Shown: positions 53,000 to 61,879 of the stretch, piece by piece | Layout of the letters: every line of letters starts with the position of its first letter | How positions within the stretch are numbered: the first letter of the stretch is position 1 | DNA from: JAJTFW01 sp964534995 | GTDB lineage: Bacteria; Bacteroidota; Bacteroidia; AKYH767-A; OLB10 | Length of the DNA: 64,000 bases | Assembly: GCA_964534995.1 (NCBI GenBank) | Contig: CAZHSC010000002.1 | Location: 33,267 to 97,266, forward strand | Direction: 5' to 3' | Notes under the pieces: generated by a model | Database searches by the model: none | What the model saw: the letters and a program-made list of their open reading frames with translations, nothing else | Told to the model about the DNA's origin: nothing | Translations under genes and position numbers: made by a program

Positions 53000-54568
53000 A
53001 TGAAAAAAACTTTACAAGTAACCATGTTATTCCTACTCTTTGCAACTGCTGCCATACAGGTACATGCACAGAGATACGTTACCGAAATTTTTCCCTCCGC
53101 CTCGGTAACCAACAGCGTTATTTACGGAAATAACATTACTGTGATCGGTGCCCTGTCGGGTGGTGGTCCTGCGCCTGAAGACCTCAAAATGGATGTGTAC
53201 ACCCCTGCCGGTGCTACTGACCCTTTGACTGAAAGGCCACTCGTTATTGTGATGCATACAGGAAGTTTTCTTCCCCCTGTTATTAACGGGCAGCCTACCG
53301 GATCCAGGAGAGACAGCAACATTGTGGCCATGTGCACTTCCTTCGCGAAAAGGGGCTATGTTGCCGCCGCCATGAGCTACCGCCTCGGATGGAATCCACA
53401 GGCATCAGGCAGCAGCGGACAGGACATACGTACCGGCACACTTCTGCAGGCGGTATATCGCGCCATTCTTGATGCGAAAGCATGCGTCAGGTACTTCAAA
53501 GCCAATGCAGATACAGGTGGCAATGATTTTGGAATTGATACCACTAAAATCATCCTTGGCGGTGTAGGTACCGGAGGTTATATTGCCCTTGCCTATGCCA
53601 CCCTCGATGATCCTGCAGAAATTTCCCTCCCTAAATTTATTGCCAATACTACCAATACCACCTATGGTTTTATTGCCGGTCAATCTTATGTAAACCAGGC
53701 ACTGCTTGGCGATTTTGAAGGAGGCGGCGGAATTCCTCAGCTGAACAACCCTAACAATGCGCCCGGCTACAATTCAAAAGTTCAGTTTGTCTTTAACATG
53801 GGAGGAGCTATCGGTGACACATCATGGTTAGAAGCCGGTGATGCACCCATGGTTGCTTTTCATGTGATTGGTGATCCCTTCGCTCCCTATGCTGTTGGAG
53901 ATGTTATTGTACCTACTACCGGTGATTTTGTGGTTGAAGTGGGTGGAAGCCGCGAAGCCATCCGGCTGGCGAATGCCACCGGCAATAACAATTGTTTCGC
54001 CAACGCCGGCTTTACCGATCCCCTCACCGTATATGCCAATACCATCAATGAAGGTTTTGAAGGACTGTATCCGCTGGTTACCGACCCTTTACAGCAGGCG
54101 GGTCCCTGGGAATGGTATGATTCACTGGCCACTGTAGCCTATGCTCAATTCCTGCCTCCACCCTATAACCTGAAGGGAGATTCCGCCTATGCCAATGCTT
54201 TGCTTACTAACCCCGATATGTCAAAAGCCAAAGCCCTGGCCTACCTCGATACCATCATGGGATATCTCAACCCGAGAATTGTATATTGCCTTGGTTTAAC
54301 TTCAGGCATCAACAATCCATCTCTGGACAATGCAGGTATCACTTTTACACCCAATCCCGCCTATAACCATACCCTGATCAGAACGGAAGGCAATGAAATA
54401 ATCAGGAAAGTAATGGTGTATGATATTACCGGCAAGATGGTATTTACTTCAGGTGACATCGATGAAAAATCATATCTCCTTGAAAGAAGAAATCTCGATG
54501 CCGGAATGTACCTTGTAAACGTACAACTCGGTAGAGGCATCGCCACCAGCAGGGTGGTATTTCACTGA
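53000..54568 (+). CDS. T9SS-exported alpha/beta-hydrolase-fold protein lacking nucleophile Ser
   Basis: A 522-residue secreted protein. Signal peptide ends VHAQ. Residues about 55-420 have the alpha/beta hydrolase layout: RPLVIVMHTGSF for the oxyanion strand, KRGYVAAAMSYRLGW, AILDAKACVRYFKANA, and then the nucleophile elbow position GGVGTGGY (187-194). The expected G-x-S-x-G serine is replaced by Gly190. The late IVAFH-type strand (PMVAFHVIGDPFAPY) is intact. Residues about 445-522 are the type A sorting domain (FTPNPAYNHTLI, GMYLVNVQL, SRVVFH). It is therefore probably a binding or non-canonical relative, not a serine esterase. ATG 53000 is chosen because the upstream open frame (from 52931) lacks signal-peptide character. 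Confidence 0.82.
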   Translation: MKKTLQVTMLFLLFATAAIQVHAQRYVTEIFPSASVTNSVIYGNNITVIGALSGGGPAPEDLKMDVYTPAGATDPLTERPLVIVMHTGSFLPPVINGQPTGSRRDSNIVAMCTSFAKRGYVAAAMSYRLGWNPQASGSSGQDIRTGTLLQAVYRAILDAKACVRYFKANADTGGNDFGIDTTKIILGGVGTGGYIALAYATLDDPAEISLPKFIANTTNTTYGFIAGQSYVNQALLGDFEGGGGIPQLNNPNNAPGYNSKVQFVFNMGGAIGDTSWLEAGDAPMVAFHVIGDPFAPYAVGDVIVPTTGDFVVEVGGSREAIRLANATGNNNCFANAGFTDPLTVYANTINEGFEGLYPLVTDPLQQAGPWEWYDSLATVAYAQFLPPPYNLKGDSAYANALLTNPDMSKAKALAYLDTIMGYLNPRIVYCLGLTSGINNPSLDNAGITFTPNPAYNHTLIRTEGNEIIRKVMVYDITGKMVFTSGDIDEKSYLLERRNLDAGMYLVNVQLGRGIATSRVVFH

Positions 54569-54583
54569 TAAAAAATGTAAATA

Positions 54584-54619
54584 AAAAACCACCGGCACCT
54601 CCATGCCGGTGGTTTTTTT
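54584..54619 (+). terminator. strong terminator after hydrolase-like gene
   Basis: Perfect AACCACCGGCA/TGCCGGTGGTT stem with a six-base loop (54598-54603), followed by TTTTTTT. It begins 15 bases past the stop. Confidence 0.92.
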
Positions 54620-55015
54620 ATGGGCGCATATAAAGCAAAGCGATACCTTCGCTATGTGACATAAGGGTATAAAATAATTACCGCCATATAACGACCATGG
54701 GCCTACGTTTACTGGCAATATGTTTGAGGATAATTATTTTGTTCCATCATCCTGATTACAAAAAAGACGCAATCCTTTCCTGTAATTTAGTACGGTTCCT
54801 TTTTACATAGCTGCATCTCTGTTCCGACATCTATTACATTGCTTCCGTGTGTGAGCGGCTTCACAAACGGCATCCCGGGCTATACGGGTGCATGACCTGA
54901 CAGCCAGTAAGCACCCGGAATAATCCGTCCTGATACTGTTTTCTTTCTTAAAGCACAATAAAATAACAAACAGTTTTGAAATTTATTCTCAGCCCGATTT
55001 CTTTACTTTGCATCC
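54620..55015. other. gene-poor interval with no recognised feature
   Basis: About 396 bases between a terminator and the next barrel gene. I see no tRNA cloverleaf, no conserved open frame on either strand, and no clear repeat. A TTACTTTG element just before the gene at 55016 is a weak match to the -7 consensus. Confidence 0.6.
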
Positions 55016-55747
55016 ATGATGATTCGCCGTCTGCTACTCTTACTCCTGGTGTTTTCCCTTTCAGTTTTTGAATCATTCGCTCAAAAGGGCGTCACCACTT
55101 TTGGGGTATGTATCCGTCCCAGCTTTCCGAACAGGCTATTGCGTACCGGACCCATTGCTTTCAGCGACAGTTCGATAAACTACAGCGTTGTTCAAAGGTC
55201 CGGAATAAGCTTTGGCGGATTGGTGAGGCATGGATTTACAAAAAGGTTATCGATGGAGACCGGCATCCTCTATACCAAGCGCAATTATGACCTAAGCCTC
55301 ACCGACACTACCTTTACCGGAGGTGGTGATTTTTCCATTATCGGGTATGAAGTACCGCTTACAGCCCTGGTGTACATACAACTGGATGAAAAACTATGGA
55401 TTGACGCCGGCATGGGTGCCTGTATCAATATTTTTCCTTCTGACGTGGCCACTTTTAAGGACTATTACTCTCATTACAGTGCCCGAAGGCAAAAGGTAAG
55501 TGGCGGTGTCATTGCCACCCTTGGTGTGGAATACCGCAGCAAGAAATCAGGGTACATCTACGCCGGTTTTATTTATCAACGTGCCTTGCAGACTTTGTAT
55601 GACACCCTGGTTGAGTATTACCCTGACAGGGACTTTACCAAGCCATTTACCTCCCTGGGCAAGACAAAACTGGAAGGGGATTATTTCGGTATCGACCTGA
55701 AATACTTCTTTCATGAAGACCCTGAGAAGCGGAAAAAGAAGCGCTGA
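55016..55747 (+). CDS. outer-membrane beta-barrel protein (PorT-like)
   Basis: A 243-residue protein with a signal peptide ending SFAQ. It has alternating-strand segments typical of a small barrel: TTFGVCIRPSFPNRLL, GISFGGLVRHGFTKRLSMETGILYTKRNYDL, YEVPLTALVYIQL, LWIDAGMGACINIF, SGGVIATLGVEYRSKKSGYIYAGFIYQRAL, GDYFGIDLKYFF. The C-terminus is a short basic tail (EKRKKKR) after the last strand, unusual for a barrel that normally ends in an aromatic residue. It is convergent with the DUF2279 gene, 16 bases between stops. Function unknown. Confidence 0.72.
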   Translation: MMIRRLLLLLLVFSLSVFESFAQKGVTTFGVCIRPSFPNRLLRTGPIAFSDSSINYSVVQRSGISFGGLVRHGFTKRLSMETGILYTKRNYDLSLTDTTFTGGGDFSIIGYEVPLTALVYIQLDEKLWIDAGMGACINIFPSDVATFKDYYSHYSARRQKVSGGVIATLGVEYRSKKSGYIYAGFIYQRALQTLYDTLVEYYPDRDFTKPFTSLGKTKLEGDYFGIDLKYFFHEDPEKRKKKR

Positions 55748-55763
55748 TCACCCGCCTTATCTT

Positions 55764-56687
55764 TTAAAAATGGAGGCCGTGAAATACCACGCGGCCGGTA
55801 CTCCTGTATTCGACAGCAGGCGCGGGGATTTTTATAAAGCCCAGTACCTTAAACAAGGTTTTAAGGGCGCCGCTGCGTGTAGGTATTTTCGACCATTCAA
55901 TATCGGGTGACAAGAAGAACTGCCTGTATCTTTCGCCAGGATCAGTTAAACCCAAAGGCAGTTCCTGACCTTTTGATGTAAGCATATTATTTGCCCCATA
56001 GCCAATGGCCATATTCAGCCATTTTGGCCAACCCGGATTTTTGATAAATCCCGCTGTTTGCATGGACAACCAATAGGTTTGCCCGTTATAGTCCTTCAAC
56101 ACATTTTCGGGAAGATTAGAACCAAATACTTCAGGCCGGTCGTTGGCAAGATGGTTTTTGGAATAGGAGAGCTTAAATGAAATCCATTGTTCTTTCCACG
56201 CAAGTTCCTGCCCCAGAAAAAGTGCGGCACCGGCAGTATTCGCGATCATATCGCCTGTGGAAAACCCCCACTCTTTGGAAAAACCATCAAAAGCTTCCAC
56301 CGTGAGCAGAAAGGTATAACTAATCCCACATCCCCACCAGGCGGCTTTTTGGGCAGGTATCCCCGTCCACTCCACCAGGCCCCCTGCCCAACGCGACAGA
56401 TAATATGCGGATCCGGCGTGACCCACCTTGTCCATCTGAAGCCACTCCTCATTATCATTAAAACGATGAAATGTGGTGAGGGGGTAATTTTTATACCAGG
56501 CCGAATACAAGGCTACCATTGCGCCGGTATAAATGCCGGCCGTTGTAAAAGCAACGATACGGGCCCGTTCAGGGTGATATGTCTTTGACTTTATCCACAG
56601 TGGATGTATAGCGCTGCTGTCGGTCTCCTGGGCGTCTACCCTTAAAAAAAAACACATCACAGTGATGAGAACCGTAATGTGTTTCAT
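55764..56687 (-). CDS. DUF2279 (YfiM-like) exported protein
   Basis: A 307-residue protein starting from the ATG at 56687 (upstream ATG at 56714 adds nine residues before the signal). It has a signal peptide (ending RVDAQ). The core matches DUF2279: ARIVAFTTAGIYTGAMVALYSAWYKNYP, then LQMDKVGHAGSAYYLSRWAGG with the conserved D-K-x-x-H motif, and EAFDGFSKEWGFSTGDMIANTAGAALFLGQE. The role of the family is unknown; E. coli YfiM is an outer-membrane-associated lipoprotein. The last part is strand-rich (LNMAIGYGANNMLTSKG). Confidence 0.8.
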   Translation of the reverse strand: MKHITVLITVMCFFLRVDAQETDSSAIHPLWIKSKTYHPERARIVAFTTAGIYTGAMVALYSAWYKNYPLTTFHRFNDNEEWLQMDKVGHAGSAYYLSRWAGGLVEWTGIPAQKAAWWGCGISYTFLLTVEAFDGFSKEWGFSTGDMIANTAGAALFLGQELAWKEQWISFKLSYSKNHLANDRPEVFGSNLPENVLKDYNGQTYWLSMQTAGFIKNPGWPKWLNMAIGYGANNMLTSKGQELPLGLTDPGERYRQFFLSPDIEWSKIPTRSGALKTLFKVLGFIKIPAPAVEYRSTGRVVFHGLHF

Positions 56688-56739
56688 AGCTCTTCCCGAA
56701 AGAAAACTCAACATTCAGAAATAAGAAAACGGCTACACA

Positions 56740-58146
56740 TTAATTCAGGAGTACATCTTTTGCGGAATTCAGAATTTCAAAGGCCGCGTCACGTGAACCT
56801 GATTCTGCATACGTACGCAAAACCGGTTCCGTACCGGAAGCGCGGATCATGAGCCAGTCGCCATTTTCAAAGAAATACTTAAAGCCATCAAGATCTTCGA
56901 CCCTTGTGACTTTATATTTTCCGAAATTGGTATACCGTCCCGCCTTGCAATTTTCGAGGACACGCTGCTTCACTTCTTCCTTGATGTGCAGATCATTCCT
57001 TTCAAAAGAGAACTTACCCACAATTTCATATACTTCGTTGATCAGGTCATTGAGGGTTTTGCCGCTTTTAGCCATAAACTCCCAGATGGTGAGACCCATC
57101 CAGATACCATCACGCTCAGGGATATGCCCTTTGATGGCTATGCCTCCCGATTCTTCACCGCCAAGAAGCACATCTTCTTTGATCATAATTTCGGCAATAT
57201 ACTTAAAACCTATTTTGACTGTTTCCATCTCAAGTCCATAGTGCTTACACAACTTGGCCACTTTCGGTGTAGTAGAAAATGCGGTGCAAACCTTGCCGCT
57301 CATACCCTTATACTTGTGCAGGTAATGGATGAGCAGCAGGATGATATGGTGAGAGTCGATAAAATTACCTTTACCATCATAAAAGCCCAGGCGGTCGGCA
57401 TCCCCGTCGGTAACCAGGCCCGAATCAATATTGCTGCTGGATTTTATCAGGTTAGAAAACTCAGTAAGGTTTTTATGAATGGGTTCCGGCGCCTGACCCA
57501 TAAAAGAAGGATTATAGTCACAGTGAAGGAAAGTCAATCCCGGTAATAATCTTTTTAATACGTTTTGCCCGGCGCCATACATCGCATCATAGGCAAGATG
57601 CAAGCCCGAGTTGCGGATGGCATCCAGGTCAAAATGCGCTTTCACATGATCACAATACATGGTTTCAAGGTCGGTATATTGCAGCATACCGTTCTTCTCA
57701 AACGCGGACAGGTCAATAGCGGAGGTGTCCATACTGCATTGGTCGGGAATGAGCTGTTCAATCTCAGCCACGAGTGAAGGCAAGAGCGGCCCGCCATAAG
57801 AACCTTTCAATTTAAAGCCGTTGTACTCCGGCGGGTTATGACTGGCGGTGATAATAATTCCTATGTCCTTTTTCATTTTCACGGCGGCCAGGGAAATCAT
57901 AGGTGTGGATACGAATCCTTTGGCAAGAGATACCTTCACGCCTTTCTGACACATCACTTTTGCCACTGTTTCGCAAAACAACTGGCCGGCAAAGCGGCAG
58001 TCATGTCCGAGTACAATTTCAGGAGATGCCGATTGTTTCAATAACCATAGGGCCGTACCTTCGGCCACCCGCGCCACATTTGCTACTGTGAAGTCATCTG
58101 CAATAATTGCTCTCCAGCCGTCTGTTCCGAATTTAATTTTCGTCAT
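56740..58146 (-). CDS. phosphoglucomutase/phosphomannomutase family enzyme
   Basis: A 468-residue cytosolic alpha-D-phosphohexomutase that interconverts sugar 1- and 6-phosphates, feeding UDP-glucose or GDP-mannose supply for envelope polysaccharides. The phosphoserine loop is ITASHNPPEYNG with Ser102. The metal loop is DGDADR at 247-252. The sugar-binding loop is GGEESGG, and the phosphate-binding loop near the end is RASGTEPVLRTYAE. All four domains are present, and length fits the family. Whether the substrate is glucose, mannose or glucosamine phosphate cannot be decided from motifs alone. Confidence 0.93.
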   Translation of the reverse strand: MTKIKFGTDGWRAIIADDFTVANVARVAEGTALWLLKQSASPEIVLGHDCRFAGQLFCETVAKVMCQKGVKVSLAKGFVSTPMISLAAVKMKKDIGIIITASHNPPEYNGFKLKGSYGGPLLPSLVAEIEQLIPDQCSMDTSAIDLSAFEKNGMLQYTDLETMYCDHVKAHFDLDAIRNSGLHLAYDAMYGAGQNVLKRLLPGLTFLHCDYNPSFMGQAPEPIHKNLTEFSNLIKSSSNIDSGLVTDGDADRLGFYDGKGNFIDSHHIILLLIHYLHKYKGMSGKVCTAFSTTPKVAKLCKHYGLEMETVKIGFKYIAEIMIKEDVLLGGEESGGIAIKGHIPERDGIWMGLTIWEFMAKSGKTLNDLINEVYEIVGKFSFERNDLHIKEEVKQRVLENCKAGRYTNFGKYKVTRVEDLDGFKYFFENGDWLMIRASGTEPVLRTYAESGSRDAAFEILNSAKDVLLN

Positions 58147-58336
58147 TGGAATATCAGTGTTTTTATTTTGAAGCCATTAAACGCCACAGGGCGAAATTCG
58201 TTACGAAATTAATAAAGGAAAGGGAAACGAGGCTTGCCGGATGAAAAATCAGGCTTTAGCAGTTTATTAATACGGCCATCAGGAACAAAGCCAGCAGAAC
58301 ATACTACGGCGACCTGTGCGGGTGGCAACAATAAGA

Positions 58337-59434
58337 TCAATACTGACCAATGTATTCCGTCATTCGCTTCCAGTCCGCCTCCAACAGCGCTTTCTGATAA
58401 GCATAGGATTGGCTTCGTGGAATTTCCTGATGGTTAATCTGCCTGATAATAAACAAATACTGTTGCTGCTTCAGATAATCTATAAAAGGCTGTTCATTGA
58501 TTTTCAATTCCATTTTCAACATCTCGCGATAGCTGATTTCATTCAATGCGGAATCATTGATAAAAACCGTCATGCTCAGGGGGTCTGAAAATATCTCACC
58601 GTTTATTTTCTTCCAGAGTTCATTCAGTTCAATCTTCGTCACCCTCCATTTTCCCTTCTGAATATGTGGCAGTACCTTTTCACCTCCCAGGTTATATAAC
58701 ACCTCTTCATTCTGGCGCAGGTACTTTTCGAAAGCGACAAGAATTTTATTACTGTTCAGGGCTTTTTCGCCCGAAGCGTCGGTGATAAAATCGATACTGC
58801 GGGTAACTTTCTTCTGCGGAATTTCATTACTCGAAAACAGGTTGGTGTTGAATTTACTGTTACCGATGAACTCCGAAAAGATGGTCCTTGAGTCTTCCTT
58901 ATTGGTAATCACTTTCCCCATGAACTGAAGAAAATTAAAATTATAATTCTTCGCGTCAATATAGGATGCAAGGTTGGCATTATAATTCCCATTAGCATTG
59001 GTCATGACCCTTTCACTCAAAAAAACGCTTTGCAATTCCTGGTATTCTACATAGCCGTATTCCACATCGGCCCCGTTTCTGCTTTTATTGGAAAACAGGA
59101 AACCGGAGGTCTGGCTGGAAAGCACTTTATTGATATTGGTCCAGTACTCGTAAATAAAAACCACATCCTGTTCCAGAAAGGAGGTACCTGAGCTTTTTTC
59201 TATCTCCGCAAGTGATGCCGGCATAATCCTTATCTCCTTCGAAGGGCTGTTCCACAACTTCGCCTTCCCGTTCATGATGGCGAAATAGGATATCCTTGAC
59301 AGTTCCTTCACAAAATTACAACCGGTTGTATCCGATTGTTCCGAAGCGGAAACGCGTAAAATGACAGGTATTTGTCCCCGGGTCGGGGAAAATAACAGCA
59401 GCATAAGAGCAGCAATCAGCAGCAGGCCTTTCAT
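58337..59434 (-). CDS. exported protein of unknown function
   Basis: A 365-residue protein with a signal peptide (LLLIAALMLLLFSPTRGQ). The body is mixed alpha/beta and polar: VKELSRISYFAIMNGKAKLWNSPSKE, SFLEQDVVFIYEYWTNINKVLSSQ, SRSIDFITDASGEKALN-like text near the middle, and KGKWRVTKIELNELWKKINGEIFSDPLSMTVFIND. The pairing of an AIMNGKxxxW segment with repeated E/D-rich helices loosely recalls GldN, a gliding/T9SS component, but the GldN hallmark sequences are missing. I leave it unassigned. It is followed on the other side by a gamma-carbonic-anhydrase-like gene on the same strand, 42 bases away. Confidence 0.65.
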   Translation of the reverse strand: MKGLLLIAALMLLLFSPTRGQIPVILRVSASEQSDTTGCNFVKELSRISYFAIMNGKAKLWNSPSKEIRIMPASLAEIEKSSGTSFLEQDVVFIYEYWTNINKVLSSQTSGFLFSNKSRNGADVEYGYVEYQELQSVFLSERVMTNANGNYNANLASYIDAKNYNFNFLQFMGKVITNKEDSRTIFSEFIGNSKFNTNLFSSNEIPQKKVTRSIDFITDASGEKALNSNKILVAFEKYLRQNEEVLYNLGGEKVLPHIQKGKWRVTKIELNELWKKINGEIFSDPLSMTVFINDSALNEISYREMLKMELKINEQPFIDYLKQQQYLFIIRQINHQEIPRSQSYAYQKALLEADWKRMTEYIGQY

Positions 59435-59476
59435 TCTTCCGTATAAATATATACAATGCTGTTCAAATTCCTGCTA

Positions 59477-60079
59477 CTATTTTTCTTTTGATTTATTCCA
59501 GGTGCTGTACATGCTGTCCTGGGATGTCCTTCCCGGAGGGATTTCCCGGAGTGGTTCGCAGGGCTTCCAGCTTGCTCTCATCGCGGCAGGAAGCTGCCTG
59601 TATAAGGCGGTCCCTTTTGTTTTCCACAGCAACATTTCGTCGCTTACCTCCTTCACAATCTTTGCCGGGTTGCCTACCACAATTTTTCTTTCCGGTATCT
59701 GCATTCCTTCCGGAACAAAGCAGAGTGCACCAACAATAGAACCGGCGCCAATGATCACATGATCCATCAGCACCGCGTTCATACCCACCAGCACATTCTT
59801 ACCGATGCAAGCGCCATGGATGATGGCTCCGTGGCCTATATGCGCCCCTTCTTCCAGGCGTACGGTGAGGCCGGGGAACATGTGAATGGTACAGTTTTCC
59901 TGTACATTGCAGCCGTCTTCAATAATGATTGCGCCCCAATCGCCGCGGAGGGCAGCAGAAGGACCAATATAAACATCCCTGCCGATAACCACATTACCGG
60001 TTACCGTGGCATTAGGATGAATAAAAGCGCTTTCATGTACTACGGGCCGGTAACCGTTGAATTCAAAGATATTGGACAT
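59477..60079 (-). CDS. gamma-carbonic-anhydrase-like hexapeptide protein (PaaY-like)
   Basis: A 200-residue left-handed beta-helix protein. Hexapeptide repeats start at HPNATVTGNVVIGRDVYIG. Histidines in the positions of gamma-carbonic-anhydrase zinc ligands are kept: His66 (CTIH), His83 (IGHG) and His88 (AIIHG). A C-terminal helical tail follows. The length and tail resemble PaaY, a thioesterase-type protein of phenylacetate degradation, but no paa genes are nearby. ATG 60079 is used; an ATG at 60100 adds seven residues. Trimeric metal-dependent enzyme is the likely form. Confidence 0.8.
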   Translation of the reverse strand: MSNIFEFNGYRPVVHESAFIHPNATVTGNVVIGRDVYIGPSAALRGDWGAIIIEDGCNVQENCTIHMFPGLTVRLEEGAHIGHGAIIHGACIGKNVLVGMNAVLMDHVIIGAGSIVGALCFVPEGMQIPERKIVVGNPAKIVKEVSDEMLLWKTKGTALYRQLPAAMRASWKPCEPLREIPPGRTSQDSMYSTWNKSKEK

Positions 60080-60168
60080 TATTTCCTGTTCATTAGGCAT
60101 TATTCATTCTTTTTTCCTGTTGCCGGTATGGCTGGTTTCCGTCCCGTAAAAACCAGGATACTTCACGG

Positions 60169-61803
60169 CTATGTCTGGATAACCCCCACGTTAAACTCCT
60201 TCACTACGGGGGCATGGTTGGCTGCTTCAATGCCCATTGAAATCCATTTACGGGTATCGAGTGGGTCAATAATCGCGTCAACCCACAGGCGTGATGCCGC
60301 GTAGTAGGGTGATGTTTGCCGGTTATAACGGTCGGTGATGGTTTTAAGGAGTTCCTTTTCCTCTTCGGCGGAGATATCCTTTCCCTGGGCTTTCAGGGTT
60401 GATGTTTGAATCTGCAGTAATGTTTTGGCGGCCTGCGCTCCACCCATCACGGCAATCTGAGCACTGGGCCATGCAACGATGAGACGCGGGTCATAGGCCT
60501 TGCCACACATGGCATAATTACCGGCCCCGTAGGAATTACCGGTGATAATGGTAAATTTAGGAACTACCGAGTTGGCTACCGCGCTTACCAGTTTGGCGCC
60601 ATCTTTTATGATCCCCCCGTGCTCCGAGCGGGAACCTACCATGAATCCGGTAACATCCTGCAGGAAAACCAATGGAATCTTCCTTTGGTTACAATTCATG
60701 ATAAACCTTGCAGCCTTATCCGCGCTGTCACTAAAGATAACACCACCCAACTGCATTTCCCCTTTCTTACTTTTAACCACTTTACGCTGATTGGCCACAA
60801 TACCTACCGCCCATCCGTCAATGCGGGCATATCCGCAAATAAGGGTCTGGCCATACTTTTCCTTGTATTCATCAAAAGCACTGTCATCTACCAGTCGATA
60901 AATAATTTCGTGCATGTCAAATTGCTTATCCCTCGATTCGGGAAGGAACCTGTAAATTTCTTTTTCCTCCATTTTAGGAGGAGAGGATTGTATCCTGTCA
61001 AAGCCGGCATCGGGTAAGCGACCGATTTTTGAAAAAATTCTTTTAATATAATCCAGGCAATGCTGGTCATCCGGAAATTTATTATCGGTAACGCCTGATA
61101 TTTCACATTGCGTGGTGGCCCCGCCGAGGGTTTCATTGTCCACCTCTTCGCCGATGGCGCTCTTCACCAGATAGGAACCGGCCAGGAAAACAGATCCGGT
61201 TTTATCTACTATCATGGCTTCATCACTCATGATGGGAAGATAAGCTCCACCGGCCACACATGAGCCCATGATGGCGGCAATCTGGATGATACCCATACTG
61301 CTCATCACCGCGTTATTTCTGAAAATACGTCCAAAATGCTCCTTATCCGGAAAAATCTCATCCTGCATCGGGAGGAAAACTCCCGCACTGTCGACCAGAT
61401 ACACGATCGGCAAACGGTTCTCGATGGCAATTTCCTGGGCACGCAGGTTCTTTTTGGCCGTCATGGGGAACCAGGCTCCTGCCTTTACTGTGGCGTCATT
61501 GGCCACCACGATACATTGACGACCTGTTATATATCCGATCACTACCACCACCCCCGCCGAAGGGCATCCCCCCTGTTCACTGTACATGCCATCTGCCGCC
61601 AGCGCCCCAATCTCCAATGAAGGAGCGCCGGGATCTAACAGATAGGCTATCCGTTCCCTCGCAAGTAATTTCCCTTTTTCCCTTTGCTTCTCCGCACTCT
61701 TCTTCCCTCCTCCGAGGTATACTTCCTGCAATTTCTGCCTCAGGAAACTCAGTTGAATTTTATTATGGTCTTCGTTACGGTTTTGTTCTATTGATTGTGA
61801 CAT
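60169..61803 (-). CDS. acyl-CoA carboxylase carboxyltransferase (beta) subunit, MCC-like
   Basis: A 544-residue cytosolic carboxyltransferase. It moves carboxyl groups from biotin to an acyl-CoA. Two crotonase-type halves are visible: the first with GGCPSAGVVVVIGYI, MTAKKNLRAQEIAIENRLPIVYLVDSAGVFLPMQDEIFPDKEHFGRIF and MGSCVAGGAYLPIMSDEA; the second with LVFLQDVTGFMVG and TGNSYGAGNYAMCGKAYDP. The EIFPDKEHFGRIF phrase and length point to the methylcrotonyl-CoA carboxylase group. No biotin carboxylase or biotin carrier subunit is in the window, so its partner lies elsewhere. ATG at 61803 is used; the in-frame GTG at 61833 overlaps a promoter box. Confidence 0.9.
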   Translation of the reverse strand: MSQSIEQNRNEDHNKIQLSFLRQKLQEVYLGGGKKSAEKQREKGKLLARERIAYLLDPGAPSLEIGALAADGMYSEQGGCPSAGVVVVIGYITGRQCIVVANDATVKAGAWFPMTAKKNLRAQEIAIENRLPIVYLVDSAGVFLPMQDEIFPDKEHFGRIFRNNAVMSSMGIIQIAAIMGSCVAGGAYLPIMSDEAMIVDKTGSVFLAGSYLVKSAIGEEVDNETLGGATTQCEISGVTDNKFPDDQHCLDYIKRIFSKIGRLPDAGFDRIQSSPPKMEEKEIYRFLPESRDKQFDMHEIIYRLVDDSAFDEYKEKYGQTLICGYARIDGWAVGIVANQRKVVKSKKGEMQLGGVIFSDSADKAARFIMNCNQRKIPLVFLQDVTGFMVGSRSEHGGIIKDGAKLVSAVANSVVPKFTIITGNSYGAGNYAMCGKAYDPRLIVAWPSAQIAVMGGAQAAKTLLQIQTSTLKAQGKDISAEEEKELLKTITDRYNRQTSPYYAASRLWVDAIIDPLDTRKWISMGIEAANHAPVVKEFNVGVIQT

Positions 61804-61832
61804 ATGTTTTGCAAGGGATTTCTCGGCCGGCA

Positions 61833-61840
61833 CAAAGATA
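61833..61840 (-). promoter_or_regulatory. -7 box TATCTTTG before carboxyltransferase gene
   Basis: Exact TAnnTTTG on the minus strand. The last base of the box overlaps a GTG (61831-61833) that is in frame with the gene but is unlikely to be used; the ATG is 29 bases downstream. Confidence 0.55.
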
Positions 61841-61879
61841 GCTTGCCAAAGCCGTTGAAACTAATGTACTGAATTTCTG

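Noticed and set aside
54620..55015. tRNA or small RNA gene in the gene-poor interval
   Set aside because: No cloverleaf arms, T-loop consensus or terminator-linked hairpin could be found by eye.
58337..59434. Gliding protein GldN
   Set aside because: Only a loose resemblance in one segment; GldN hallmark sequences are absent and no other gld genes are adjacent.
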